Positions 24,311 through 32,769 of a DNA stretch of 62,538 nt are shown here, one piece after another. Below the pieces are notes generated by a model. The model saw only the letters and a list, made by a program, of their open reading frames with translations, was not told the DNA's origin and made no database searches. The stretch's first letter is position 1, and each line of letters starts with the position of its first letter. A program made the position numbers and the translations under genes. Source of the DNA: an uncultured Muribaculaceae bacterium (lineage in GTDB: Bacteria > Bacteroidota > Bacteroidia > Bacteroidales > Muribaculaceae); assembly GCA_910589425.1 (NCBI GenBank), contig CAJUSZ010000012.1, forward strand, positions 1 through 62,538. Direction: 5' to 3'.

Positions 24311-24754
24311 ATGAAAAAACAAACTCCGCCGAATCTTCCCAAACGCAACCATACGGTTGTGGTTCACAATTTCTTTGGAGAAGGGAAAAATCTTGAGGCT
24401 TGGCAGCTTGGATGGCAACCAGAGAATCGCATGGAGACAAAATCTTCGGTCTCAAAGAAGATTTTTAATACCTATGTGCAGATTGGCCACTTCAATATGA
24501 TTTTTTATTATGTTAAGGATGGTAATTTTTATGGTATCCATGCAGAAAACTGTCCCATGCCGGTTTTCCGATTCAAAAAAGAGGAAGATAGATACCCTAT
24601 CTATCAAATCGAGAACCAAGACACCCACGACTATGAAGATGGAGAAATCCTCTATATGGTACCTTGCGACGAGTGTGTCTGGGATACCGTTAGAATTGAC
24701 GGCAAGTCTCTTGAAGAAGTCCTGCAGAACTCCTACATCGTCAACATCAGTTGA
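24311..24754 (+). CDS. Hypothetical small acidic protein
   Basis: A 147-residue soluble protein whose ATG directly follows the stop of the previous gene, so the two are translationally coupled. It has no signal peptide. The sequence is rich in aromatic and acidic residues (MIFYYVKDGNFYGIHAENCPMPVFRF, then DTHDYEDGEILYMVPCDECVWDTVRIDGKSLEE) and could be an immunity-type or antitoxin partner by position and size, but no family is recognised. A strong hairpin follows 18 nt downstream. Confidence is high that it is a gene, low for any role. Confidence 0.6.
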   Translation: MKKQTPPNLPKRNHTVVVHNFFGEGKNLEAWQLGWQPENRMETKSSVSKKIFNTYVQIGHFNMIFYYVKDGNFYGIHAENCPMPVFRFKKEEDRYPIYQIENQDTHDYEDGEILYMVPCDECVWDTVRIDGKSLEEVLQNSYIVNIS

Positions 24755-24771
24755 CGGCAATCAGAATCTAA

Positions 24772-24813
24772 CCAGTGATAGCGACACCTATTCAGTGGTG
24801 CCGCTATCCCTGG
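24772..24813 (+). terminator. Hairpin after the module's last gene
   Basis: CCAG-t-GATAGCG-a-CACC pairs with GGTG-c-CGCTATC-c-CTGG across an 8-nt loop. The T-run is weak (GGTTTAC), but the position suits a terminator. Confidence 0.55.
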
Positions 24814-24883
24814 TTTACAGCAAATCTCACTTGTATTTCATACTTTTGGCCAAATAAAATTGTCACTCAGTGTCATTCTATGA

Positions 24884-25015
24884 CACTCGACAGAAGGAGG
24901 AGAACATGGTTATGGCATTGAAATACCTTGGATTATAGATTGGAGAGATGGGATACTCCTCTTCCTCAAGGATTATAGTGCCAATTCTATACCTCAGGAG
25001 GATTTCGGAGGATAA
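24884..25015 (+). pseudogene. Possible gene fragment without start
   Basis: An open frame of 43 codons ends ...IPWIIDWRDGILLFLKDY then SANSIPQEDFGG and a stop at 25013. It reads like the C-terminus of a real protein but has no start codon and an in-frame stop upstream. Probably a remnant. Confidence 0.3.
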
Positions 25016-25059
25016 AATCAGGGGCATATTTCAGTATTCACGAAGATGGAAATAGTGCA

Positions 25060-25160
25060 TGTATTTTAGCCAAACAAACCCGATTTGGGGATTTTATACA
25101 AAATGTTTTAACTTTAATCATCAGCCTCTTGCGAAGTTGGATTTGTTTGGCTAAAACACA
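25060..25160. repeat. 19-bp inverted repeat at the module's right end
   Basis: TGTATTTTAGCCAAACAAA (25060-25078) and TTTGTTTGGCTAAAACACA (25142-25160) pair at 18 of 19 positions. The right arm abuts direct repeat B exactly. The TTAGCCAAACA part recurs at 21345. Confidence 0.6.
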
Positions 25161-25256
25161 AAAAATCAATCGGACAAACAAATTATTGGTTGTTTATCCG
25201 ATTGATTGTCTTTTATTTGCAAGCCATCAGAGGCTTAGTATTCCTCTTCGTTGAAG
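25161..25256. repeat. 96-bp direct repeat B (att-like)
   Basis: Holds the intact 3' end and terminator of the DUF2795-like gene (stem 25164-25181/25190-25207; the one change in the second arm becomes a G-U pair in the minus RNA). Partner of repeat A at 21200. Confidence 0.85.
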
Positions 25257-25456
25257 AAGAAGTCCTCTTTGGAGGGGTAGTCGGGCCATAGTTCTTCTAT
25301 GCTTTCGTAGGCCTCGCCTTCATCCTCTATCTCCTGAAGGTTTTCTATCACTTCCATCGGCGCTCCGCTGCGCATGGCAAAGTCTATGAGTTCATCCTTG
25401 GTCGCGGGCCAGGGTGCGTCTTCAAGTTTAGACGCGAGTTCGAGTGTCCAATACAT
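25235..25456 (-). CDS. DUF2795-like small protein
   Basis: A 73-residue acidic protein of a family widespread in Bacteroidetes. The middle segment APWPATKDELIDFAMRSGAPMEVIENLQEI is the conserved helical unit, and the end EEYESIEELWPDYP-like stretch and FNEEEY tail are typical of the short form. The function is unknown. It has a strong own promoter (TTTG 25559-25562, TAACTTTG 25531-25538) and its own terminator inside repeat B. Its 3' end appears to be the integration point of the 4-kb module, because a second copy of only that end lies at 21200-21295. Confidence 0.8.
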   Translation of the reverse strand: MYWTLELASKLEDAPWPATKDELIDFAMRSGAPMEVIENLQEIEDEGEAYESIEELWPDYPSKEDFFFNEEEY

Positions 25457-25530
25457 TTTTATGCCTTTCGTTTTTGTTTCTGTTTCCTTTTCATTTTACA
25501 GGCAACTTGATGCGCTGCCAAAAAACGCCG

Positions 25531-25562
25531 CAAAGTTATAAAACGACGCCGACATATACAAA
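25531..25562 (-). promoter_or_regulatory. Promoter of the DUF2795-like gene
   Basis: Minus-strand TTTG (25559-25562), 20-bp spacer, TAACTTTG (25531-25538), about 75 nt before the ATG. Confidence 0.75.
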
Positions 25563-25565
25563 CTT

Positions 25566-26129
25566 TCAGTCCTGTTTATGCCAGACTATTTCATCCACGC
25601 CTTTTATAAAGTTGAAGTATCTGGCAAGGATGAAGAGATAGTCGCTGAGCCGGTTGAGATAGCGCAGGAGCGCAGGATCCACGTATGCTTCGTCGGCCAG
25701 ATCGAGGATGCGGCGTTCGGCCCGGCGGCAGACTGTGCGGCACACATGTGTCCTTGCCGAGAGCATACATCCTCCGGGAAGCACGAATACCTGAACTTTC
25801 GGAGTCTGCTCGTCGAGGGCGTCGACCCACTGCTCGAGCTGGCTGATGTGTGCCTCTGTCAGCCCCCATGCGGGAGGCTGGGTTCCTTCAGGGATCTCGG
25901 ACGCGAGATATCCGCCGAGGTTGAAGAGCATGTTCTGCACGCTGAGCAACTGGCCTTTCACCTCCTCGGTGCATTCCGGGTCCGAAAGGACGCATCCGAG
26001 TGTCGAGGAGAATTCGTCGAGAGTGCCGTAGGCTTCGAGACGCACACTGTTTTTCTTGACACGTGTGCCTCCTACGAGCGAGGTTGTCCCGGCATCGCCG
26101 GTGCCTGTGTAAAGTCTGCTTTTGGTCAT
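25566..26129 (-). CDS. Cob(I)yrinic acid a,c-diamide adenosyltransferase, PduO type
   Basis: Transfers the adenosyl group of ATP to cob(I)alamin. The 187-residue product starts MTKSRLYTGTGDAGTTSLVGGTRVKK, the ATP-binding N-terminus of PduO-type enzymes, and has EAYGTLDEFSSTLG and the conserved RTVCRRAERRILDL and LNRLSDYLFILAR segments. I chose the ATG at 26129 because this motif begins there; the frame is open for 59 more codons upstream but reads as non-coding. It is a single gene; no cobalamin riboswitch is seen nearby. The palindrome TGCTTAA-ttttg-TTAAGCA at 26194-26212 lies in its leader region. Confidence 0.93.
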   Translation of the reverse strand: MTKSRLYTGTGDAGTTSLVGGTRVKKNSVRLEAYGTLDEFSSTLGCVLSDPECTEEVKGQLLSVQNMLFNLGGYLASEIPEGTQPPAWGLTEAHISQLEQWVDALDEQTPKVQVFVLPGGCMLSARTHVCRTVCRRAERRILDLADEAYVDPALLRYLNRLSDYLFILARYFNFIKGVDEIVWHKQD

Positions 26130-26234
26130 CGGTGGGAAATTTTTATTTGTAACGCCAGAGAGTGGATAATGTTGTGCCGGAAAATGTTTATTATGCTTAA
26201 TTTTGTTAAGCACGAATAAAGTCCCCTGCCCAAA

Positions 26235-26289
26235 GCAAAGACGCAGAAGCCGGATTCCGCCACGCGGGTAGCCGGTTCTGCGTCTTTGC
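26235..26289. terminator. Long hairpin, probable terminator
   Basis: GCAAAGACGCAGAA-g-CCGG pairs with CCGG-TTCTGCGTCTTTGC, an 18-bp stem. It lies between the dehydratase stop and the adenosyltransferase leader. T-tracts are short on both strands. Confidence 0.55.
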
Positions 26290-26319
26290 GGTGCTTTATT
26301 TATCACCCTGGATCAAGTC

Positions 26320-28266
26320 TCAGGATATGTCGTATTTCTCGTATTCCGAGTTTTTGCTCTTGAATTCCGGCACGGTACGCTTCATCAGGCGCACCATGTC
26401 GGGGATGTTGACATCTTCGCCGTATTCCGACAGCTGCGCCATTATGCCTGAAGCGTCGGTGAAGGGGTATTCCCGCGCTTTGGCCACGAATATGCGGGTA
26501 TGGGCTGTGGGGATTGTGTTTTCTTTGGTGGCGAGGACCTCTTCGTAGAGTTTCTCTCCCGGACGAAGACCGGTGAATTCTATTTTTATGTCGCGGTCCA
26601 CTTCGAGACCGGCGAGATGGATCATTCTTTCCGCAAGGGTTACGATCTTCACCGATTCCCCCATGTCGAATACGAAAATCTGCGTTCCGGTGGCGAATGT
26701 GGCCGCTTCCATCACAAGGCGGCATGCCTCCGGAATGGTCATGAAGAAGCGTGTTATCTCGGGATGGGTAACCGTTATCGGGCCGCCATGCTCAAGCTGC
26801 TCGCGGAAACGGGGTATCACGGATCCGTTAGATCCGAGGACGTTGCCGAAACGCGTGGTTACGAAACAGGTTTTCCCGGCCACCTCCCCTTTTTCGATAG
26901 CCAGTCCGAGCGACTGGACATATATTTCGGCAAGGCGCTTGGTGCAGCCCATTATGTTGGTCGGATTGACGGCTTTGTCAGTGGAGACCATCACCATTTT
27001 CTCCACTTCATATTCCACACACTTGTCGGCCACATGTTTAGAGCCGGTTACATTCACTCTTATGGCCTCGCACGGGTTTTCCTCCATAAGGGGGACATGC
27101 TTGTAGGCTGCGGCATGAAACACGATCTGAGGCCTGTATTTTCCGAACACGAAGTCGAGTCTCTTGATGGACCTGACGTCTCCTATCACAGGCACAAAAT
27201 CCAGATCTTTGAAACGGTCCTCAAGTTCAAGGCGGATGTTATGCAGCGGAGTCTCGGCATTGTCGAAAAGGATCAGTTTGTCTACGCCGAATGTGGCAAG
27301 CTGGCGGCACAGTTCGGAGCCTATGGATCCCGCGGCGCCTGTTACCATCACGGTCTTTCCCTTGAAGTTGGCAATGATCTCGTCCATCGATATCTTGATC
27401 TCGGGACGACCGAGAAGATCCTCGATCTTGATTTTCCTTATGTAATTGCCTATGGCCTGCTGGTCGGTCATCTCGTCGATGTTGGGCATCACGTATGTCT
27501 TCATGCCGGCCTGACGGCAATAGTTTATCAGCCTGTCTTGCTCGGCTCTCGCGTCGGCCACATAGGGGAACAGGATTCCGTCGGCATAGAGAGTGTTGCG
27601 GAAGATATGCACCCCCCCGGCATTTTCAAAATAATAGACCTTCATTCCTGCGAGGCTGTGGCCGACGCGCTCCTTTCCGTAGGCCACGAATCCGATTATG
27701 CGGTAGTGAGGAGAGTTTCTCAACCGGGCTACCATCGACGCGGCCTTGTCGTTGGTGCCGTAGACAAGCACCTTGCGCACCGCCTGCTCGGCTTTGTTCA
27801 AGGCCTGCATACGGTCGTAGACGGCCACCATCAACACCCTTATGATTATCAGGGCACATAAGCTCACAAAGAAATCCATAAGCACCATTCCTCCGAGGAT
27901 TCCGCTGCCGAATCCGAACGTGGTGAACGCCATCAGGAAATAGAGCATCAATTCCTTGCCCAGACATACCAGTCCGAGACGCCCCAGCTCCCGGAGGGTG
28001 GAATAGCGGATTATCGCCCGGTAGACACGCCCTACCCGGAAAGCTATGACAGTGGACACGAAAACGGACATGAGCCATAGCAATATACGCGATTGACTGA
28101 ATTCAAATCCAGGCATAAGCAGGTTCATCATCACCAGCACAAATATTGATGCAGCCAGCGACGATATCGAATCGACGACAAAGACCACCCCTGTGTTGAG
28201 GAATCTGTTTCGCCTGCGGTTTATTATTTCAATCAGTCTTTTCATTTCATATAATGTCATTATCAA
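26320..28266 (-). CDS. FlaA1/CapD-like nucleotide-sugar 4,6-dehydratase
   Basis: Membrane-bound epimerase/dehydratase of the WbpM/PglF/CapD type that makes modified UDP-sugars for surface polysaccharide, 648 residues. About four N-terminal membrane helices (about 25-145) are followed by a CoA-binding-like domain (VLVYGTNDKAASMVARL) and an extended SDR domain. The SDR carries TGAAGSIGSE (309-318), STDKAVNP (428-435) and TNIMGCTKR, in which Met-xxx-Lys replaces the usual Tyr-xxx-Lys, as in this family. It follows Wzc and Wza on the same strand after a 287-bp gap with a strong hairpin. ATGs at 28266, 28260 and 28248 are all possible starts. Confidence 0.92.
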   Translation of the reverse strand: MIMTLYEMKRLIEIINRRRNRFLNTGVVFVVDSISSLAASIFVLVMMNLLMPGFEFSQSRILLWLMSVFVSTVIAFRVGRVYRAIIRYSTLRELGRLGLVCLGKELMLYFLMAFTTFGFGSGILGGMVLMDFFVSLCALIIIRVLMVAVYDRMQALNKAEQAVRKVLVYGTNDKAASMVARLRNSPHYRIIGFVAYGKERVGHSLAGMKVYYFENAGGVHIFRNTLYADGILFPYVADARAEQDRLINYCRQAGMKTYVMPNIDEMTDQQAIGNYIRKIKIEDLLGRPEIKISMDEIIANFKGKTVMVTGAAGSIGSELCRQLATFGVDKLILFDNAETPLHNIRLELEDRFKDLDFVPVIGDVRSIKRLDFVFGKYRPQIVFHAAAYKHVPLMEENPCEAIRVNVTGSKHVADKCVEYEVEKMVMVSTDKAVNPTNIMGCTKRLAEIYVQSLGLAIEKGEVAGKTCFVTTRFGNVLGSNGSVIPRFREQLEHGGPITVTHPEITRFFMTIPEACRLVMEAATFATGTQIFVFDMGESVKIVTLAERMIHLAGLEVDRDIKIEFTGLRPGEKLYEEVLATKENTIPTAHTRIFVAKAREYPFTDASGIMAQLSEYGEDVNIPDMVRLMKRTVPEFKSKNSEYEKYDIS

Positions 28267-28553
28267 CGGCCAACCGGACCGGCACGTCTTTTATGGATAC
28301 AGCCTCCTTTCCGCTGGAGGATTGAACTGAATATGTGAATGATATTCCTGCGGGAGCAGCCGGTGAACCGGATCAACGGGCAATCCGTACACATGTTTCC
28401 TGAAGAGAGATTTTTCCGTGAGAAATGGAAGATCCCCACGTTTCCGCTGTCATTACACTGGCGGATATTCCTCCGCCGGATATAATGAGCGTTCGATGCC
28501 GTCTGCGGAAACGGGTGCCATCACCGTTTCCACAGACGGCCATTCTTAATCTT
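28267..28553. other. Gap between wzc-like and dehydratase genes
   Basis: No gene seen. A 15-bp stem (CCGTCTG-c-GGAAACGG / CCGTTTCC-a-CAGACGG, 28499-28539) directly follows the Wzc-like stop and may end or attenuate the transcript; it lacks a T-run. Confidence 0.5.
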
Positions 28554-30980
28554 TCAGTCGTTCTTCACATAATGGCCATAGTTGCCGTAACCGTAGCCAT
28601 AGCCATATTTGGCACCATATCTCGAACCCTCCACCGGGGTCGCATTGAGTACAAGTCCTATGTTCTTGAACTTCTTTTCATCCATGAGTTTCTCAAGCTC
28701 GGGAAGCATCGAGCGGTCGAGAAGTCCCGTGCGCACCACAAAGATAGTGCGGTCCGACACCTGGTTGATGATCTGCGCGTCGGCCATCATCTCCACCGGC
28801 GGACAGTCTATCAGTATGTAGTCGTATTGCTCTCTCAGATCCCCGATCAACTCCACGAAGCGCTCGGTCTCCAGAAGCTCAGTGGGATTCGGGGGAATTG
28901 TGCCTACAGGAAGCACCGACATATTCTCGGCGATGCTGTCGTCTACCTTGACTCCGGCTATGCTGTCTATCTCACCGACGAGATAATTGCTGATTCCCAC
29001 TTTCGGTGAACCGACACATTCCGATGTGGATCCGCGGCGCATGTCCCCGTCGATGACGAGTACTTTCTTCCCTTTCAACGCGAGGCTGATGCCGAGATTC
29101 AGCGATATGAAAGTCTTGCCCGACCCCGGGTTGAACGATGTTACCATGATTACAGAGCATCCGTTCTCCTTGGCCGACATGAATCCGACATTTGTTCGCA
29201 GCACGCGGAAAGCCTCGTTGACCACGTCGCGTTTTCCCTGGCGCACCACCACGGACGGCTGCTCATTCTTATCATCTTTCCCGAGAATCTTCTTACCGCT
29301 TTTTTTTCCGTTGAATGCCGGAATCTCTCCGAGAAACGGCACGGAAAGAGCCTCGACATCCTTGCGTCCGCGCACTTTGGTGTTCATCATGGCCATGATA
29401 TAGGATATGCCGAACGGAATGCAGATTCCCGCCACAAACGCTATCAACAGTATTCTTCTGGCGTCGGGAGCCGTCGGAGCGTTGGAGCCGGTAGGCTTGG
29501 TGATCACCTGGGTATTGTATGCGGTGAATGCCTGCGACAGCTCGTTCTCCTCCCGCTTCTGGAGAAGATAGAGATAGAGCGATTCCTTTACTTTCTGCTG
29601 GCGCTCCACCGACAGCAGATATTTTGCCTGCGTCGGGTTTGCGGCGATCTGCGCCGTGGCATGGCTCTGGCTGGTCTGAAGGTTGCGGATCTGCGTGTTG
29701 AGCGCCACTATCTGGTTGTCGATCGTGGCTATGATAGCCGTGCGCATTCCTGCGAGCTGCGCGTCGAGATCCATCACTACAGGATGAGTTTCCGAACTGT
29801 TGGTGGCATACTGGTTGCGTTGAAGCATCTTGGCGTTGTATTCGCCTATCTGGCTCTCGATCGTGCTGTTCTGTATACCGGAATTGACAGGAAGCACCTG
29901 TGTCCTGTTGGCCTCGTTGGCAAGATATCCGCGCATGTAGCGTGTCATCTGAAGCTGATTGTTGAGTTCGAGCATAGTCGATGATGCGGCATGGCTCTCG
30001 TTCATATACATGCTTGCGGCCTGCTGTACGTCGGGAATCAGATGCGCGCTCTGATAGGACGATATGTCCTGATCCACATTACCGAGTTCGCTCTCTATCA
30101 CACCGAGGCGCTCATTGATGAAATTTGAAGTGCTGACAGAGATCTGGTTGCGGTTCTCCATCCACTTTTCATTATAGATCACTATTACGGCGTCTATCAG
30201 ATCTTCGGCACGCTGTGTCGACTGGTCGGTGGCGGTGATATTGATGGTGTTGCCCTTGTCGCTCTTGAGCGCCACATTAAGCTCGCCCGAGAACTTGCCC
30301 ACCGCTCCCTTGAGCGGGATACGCTGCACGAGGATCTCGTCGCATTTCGTCTGGGCGTAGTAGGGCGTTTTCTCCACCACCACCGTGCCGGCCGATGTCC
30401 GGAGCGTGTCGCCGAGACGCAGAGCCTTGGATTCATCATAGACAGCATCCTCGCCGTTGCATTCAAGATCCTCCACGACGTATTTCTCTCCAGGAAGCAG
30501 TTTCACGGTCGCGCTCGCAGACGTGTTCTCGAGAGCCGAGGGAAACTTGACGTTGACCGGCAGCTGGGAGCCGTAGATCAATTCGTTGTGGAACTTTCCG
30601 GGCTTGTAGCAGCTCACATTCAGATCAAGCCTCTTGACCACTTCGGTCATTACGTCGGGCGACATTATCTTGTTGATCTCGTCGCTTATGTTGGAGTTGG
30701 TCTGAAGCAATCCCATGTCGGAGAAAGCTCCCGCCTCCGAAATGCCCGACGATCCTTTGGAATCGTCCTTTATGACTATCGACGCTGTGCGGGTGTATGT
30801 AGGCGGAGTGCGCAGCAGATAGTAGACCGCCATGCCCATGCAGACGGCAATGGAGATCAGGATCCACGGCCAACGGCGCAGGGTGGAGAAACACACCTCT
30901 GAAAGTTTCACCATATTGGCCGCTTGCGGAGCCTGTGATTTAACCGCCGTTTCTTTTGATTTTTCCTGTGTTTCCATCAT
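28554..30980 (-). CDS. Wzc-like polysaccharide co-polymerase with tyrosine autokinase
   Basis: Inner-membrane regulator of capsule or exopolysaccharide chain length, 808 residues. An N-terminal Wzz domain begins at a helix near 36-52 (ILISIAVCMGMAVYYLL), followed by a long periplasmic coiled-coil region and a second helix near 505-525. A cytoplasmic BY-kinase domain carries Walker A FNPGSGKTF (near 620), Walker A' VLVIDGDMRRG and Walker B YILIDCPP. The tail ends with a tyrosine cluster (YGYGYGYGNYGHY), the autophosphorylation site in this family. The ATGA overlap with the Wza-like gene shows translational coupling. The second ATG at 30977 is an alternative start. Confidence 0.94.
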   Translation of the reverse strand: MMETQEKSKETAVKSQAPQAANMVKLSEVCFSTLRRWPWILISIAVCMGMAVYYLLRTPPTYTRTASIVIKDDSKGSSGISEAGAFSDMGLLQTNSNISDEINKIMSPDVMTEVVKRLDLNVSCYKPGKFHNELIYGSQLPVNVKFPSALENTSASATVKLLPGEKYVVEDLECNGEDAVYDESKALRLGDTLRTSAGTVVVEKTPYYAQTKCDEILVQRIPLKGAVGKFSGELNVALKSDKGNTINITATDQSTQRAEDLIDAVIVIYNEKWMENRNQISVSTSNFINERLGVIESELGNVDQDISSYQSAHLIPDVQQAASMYMNESHAASSTMLELNNQLQMTRYMRGYLANEANRTQVLPVNSGIQNSTIESQIGEYNAKMLQRNQYATNSSETHPVVMDLDAQLAGMRTAIIATIDNQIVALNTQIRNLQTSQSHATAQIAANPTQAKYLLSVERQQKVKESLYLYLLQKREENELSQAFTAYNTQVITKPTGSNAPTAPDARRILLIAFVAGICIPFGISYIMAMMNTKVRGRKDVEALSVPFLGEIPAFNGKKSGKKILGKDDKNEQPSVVVRQGKRDVVNEAFRVLRTNVGFMSAKENGCSVIMVTSFNPGSGKTFISLNLGISLALKGKKVLVIDGDMRRGSTSECVGSPKVGISNYLVGEIDSIAGVKVDDSIAENMSVLPVGTIPPNPTELLETERFVELIGDLREQYDYILIDCPPVEMMADAQIINQVSDRTIFVVRTGLLDRSMLPELEKLMDEKKFKNIGLVLNATPVEGSRYGAKYGYGYGYGNYGHYVKND

Positions 30981-31786
30981 TTTGTCTGGTTGAGGATCAG
31001 GGTTGTTATTGTCGCGAGCAGCGATGCCACGGAGATCCAGAAGGCCGGTGTGAGAACCGTGTTGCCGTTGGCATCGGCCTGACGCTTTTTGGTGGCGTTG
31101 GGTTCGACATATATCACGTCGTTCTGCTGCATATAGTAAGCCGGAGACTGCATCAGCGACTCAGTGTCGGTGAGATCGAGCCTGTAGGCCCTGTCTTTGC
31201 CATCCTCCTCGCGGACCACAAGCACATTGCCGCGCATTCCCGTTATATTGAGGTCGCCGGCCTTGCTCAGAGCCTGAAGTATGGTCAGATTGTCCTTGTC
31301 TATGGGATATTCACCGGGGCTGTTCACATCGCCCAGGATGGAGATGGTGGCATTGAGAAATTCCACCGTAACCTTAGGATCTCTCAGAAGATTGTGGCTC
31401 AAGAGCTTGCGCTCTATCACATCGGCAGCCTCATGTCTATTGAGACCGGCCACATGAATCTCACCGATGACCGGATACTTGATATATCCGTCTGGAGAAA
31501 CCGTAAAGGCAGACGCACTGTTGCTGCTGCTTTCCGACGAGCTGCCCACCCTGTGCTGCGCTATCGCGAGATTGAACACCTCGGCCAGTTCCGGATCCTT
31601 CGAACTCACCACTATCGAGATCTTGTCGTCAGGCTGGAGTGTAAGCCGTCTCTGCTCCATCACCGCCTGGACGTCGCCGGATTCAAAACCTTGCATGTAA
31701 GTTATGTTCTTCGGAGCCGAGCATGAGGTCGCGAGCATGGCCACCAAGGCCATAAGCCATGCCGCATATCTGTGCATTATTTTCAT
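30977..31786 (-). CDS. Wza-like polysaccharide export lipoprotein
   Basis: Outer-membrane export protein of the Wza/BexD family, 269 residues. A lipoprotein signal ends at the lipobox TSCSAPK (Cys near 22). The polysaccharide export domain follows (RRLTLQPDDKISIVVSSKDPELAEVFN and VSPDGYIKYPVIGEIHVAGL), then SLBB-like repeats (VSILGDVNSPGEYPIDKDNLTILQALSKAGDL). A C-terminal hydrophobic segment ends the protein (FWISVASLLATITTLIL). It heads the capsule unit with its own promoter at 31863-31892 and overlaps the Wzc gene by 4 nt. Confidence 0.94.
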   Translation of the reverse strand: MKIMHRYAAWLMALVAMLATSCSAPKNITYMQGFESGDVQAVMEQRRLTLQPDDKISIVVSSKDPELAEVFNLAIAQHRVGSSSESSSNSASAFTVSPDGYIKYPVIGEIHVAGLNRHEAADVIERKLLSHNLLRDPKVTVEFLNATISILGDVNSPGEYPIDKDNLTILQALSKAGDLNITGMRGNVLVVREEDGKDRAYRLDLTDTESLMQSPAYYMQQNDVIYVEPNATKKRQADANGNTVLTPAFWISVASLLATITTLILNQTK

Positions 31787-31862
31787 AATTTGATTATTCT
31801 TCCGCAGGAAGCTTTAAGTGTGTTAGAAATGGCATTCGGAAACGCCCACGGATAGCAGGTTG

Positions 31863-31892
31863 CAAAATTACAACTTTTTTTCGACATTCCAA
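31863..31892 (-). promoter_or_regulatory. Promoter of the wza-wzc-like unit
   Basis: Minus-strand TTG (31890-31892), 19-bp spacer, TAATTTTG (31863-31870), about 75 nt before the ATG. Confidence 0.7.
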
Positions 31893-31934
31893 TCCCGCGA
31901 TTCAAAAAATATCGGGAAAAACCGTCCTGTTGAT

Positions 31935-32729
31935 TCATACCGAGACCGTTCCTTTGATCGCCGGCCACGGATCGTAGCCCTCCAGACGGAAGTCCTCATA
32001 ATTGAATCCGAAGATATCCTTGACCTCGGGATTGAGTCTCATCACCGGAAGCGGACGGGGCGTGCGGCCGAGCTGCTCTCTGACCTGGTCAAGATGATTG
32101 AGATAGATATGGAGATCGCCGAAAGTGTGGATGAAATCTCCGGGCTGGAGGCCGCAAACCTGGGCCATCATCATTGTCAGCAGCGCATAGGACGCGATAT
32201 TGAACGGAACCCCGAGAAATGAATCCGCGCTCCGCTGGTAGAGCTGAAGCGACAGGCGCCCGTCGCTGACATAGAACTGGAAGAATGCATGACACGGCGG
32301 AAGATTCATCCTGTCGAGATCCCCCACGTTCCATGAGCTGACTATGATGCGGCGCGAGTCGGGATTGTGGCGTATATCCTCCACCGCCTGGGCGATCTGG
32401 TCGATCCCAGCCCCGTCATAGCCCGGCCACGAACGCCACTGATAGCCGTAGATATGCCCGAGATCCCCGTCGGGATCGGCCCATTCGTTCCATATCCTCA
32501 CTCCCCGCTCCTGGAGCCAGCGGGCATTGGTGTCGCCACGGAGAAACCACAGCAACTCGTAGATGATGCTTTTCAGATGCACTTTCTTTGTAGTCAGCAA
32601 AGGGAATCCCTTGCTGAGATCAAAACGCATCTGATAGCCGAATGTCGATATTGTCCCTGTCCCTGTCCGGTCCGTCTTGCGGTGGCCGTTTTCGAGTATA
32701 TGCCGAAGCATCTGCTGGTATTCCTTCAT
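31935..32729 (-). CDS. thyA: Thymidylate synthase
   Basis: Makes dTMP from dUMP with methylene-tetrahydrofolate. The 264 residues equal the usual bacterial length. Visible landmarks are HRKTDRTGTGTISTFG at the phosphate-binding start, LRGDTNARWLQ, the catalytic cysteine in NLPPCHAFFQFYV, the QLYQRSADSFLGVPFNIASYA block, and the C-terminal KGTVSV in place of the usual ...APVAV. Dihydrofolate reductase, often next to thyA in Bacteroidales, is not present here. It lies 40 nt downstream of the ferredoxin gene on the same strand and just upstream of the capsule promoter. Confidence 0.98.
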   Translation of the reverse strand: MKEYQQMLRHILENGHRKTDRTGTGTISTFGYQMRFDLSKGFPLLTTKKVHLKSIIYELLWFLRGDTNARWLQERGVRIWNEWADPDGDLGHIYGYQWRSWPGYDGAGIDQIAQAVEDIRHNPDSRRIIVSSWNVGDLDRMNLPPCHAFFQFYVSDGRLSLQLYQRSADSFLGVPFNIASYALLTMMMAQVCGLQPGDFIHTFGDLHIYLNHLDQVREQLGRTPRPLPVMRLNPEVKDIFGFNYEDFRLEGYDPWPAIKGTVSV

Positions 32730-32769
32730 GTTGCTCTATTTCATTCTATTTTTCCATCCACACCCACTG

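Noticed and set aside
21627..24754. Prophage
   Set aside because: No integrase, capsid, portal, terminase or tail genes; DUF4417 alone is not enough.
24510..24857. 115-codon plus-strand frame overlapping the 147-aa gene
   Set aside because: Out of frame with the coupled gene at 24311, which has a better start and composition.
26235..26289. Long hairpin as a tRNA or riboswitch
   Set aside because: It is a single near-perfect stem without cloverleaf arms or a cobalamin-box sequence, so a terminator is the simpler reading.
26500..27861. 453-codon plus-strand open frame opposite the dehydratase
   Set aside because: Shadow of a well-recognised SDR enzyme on the minus strand.
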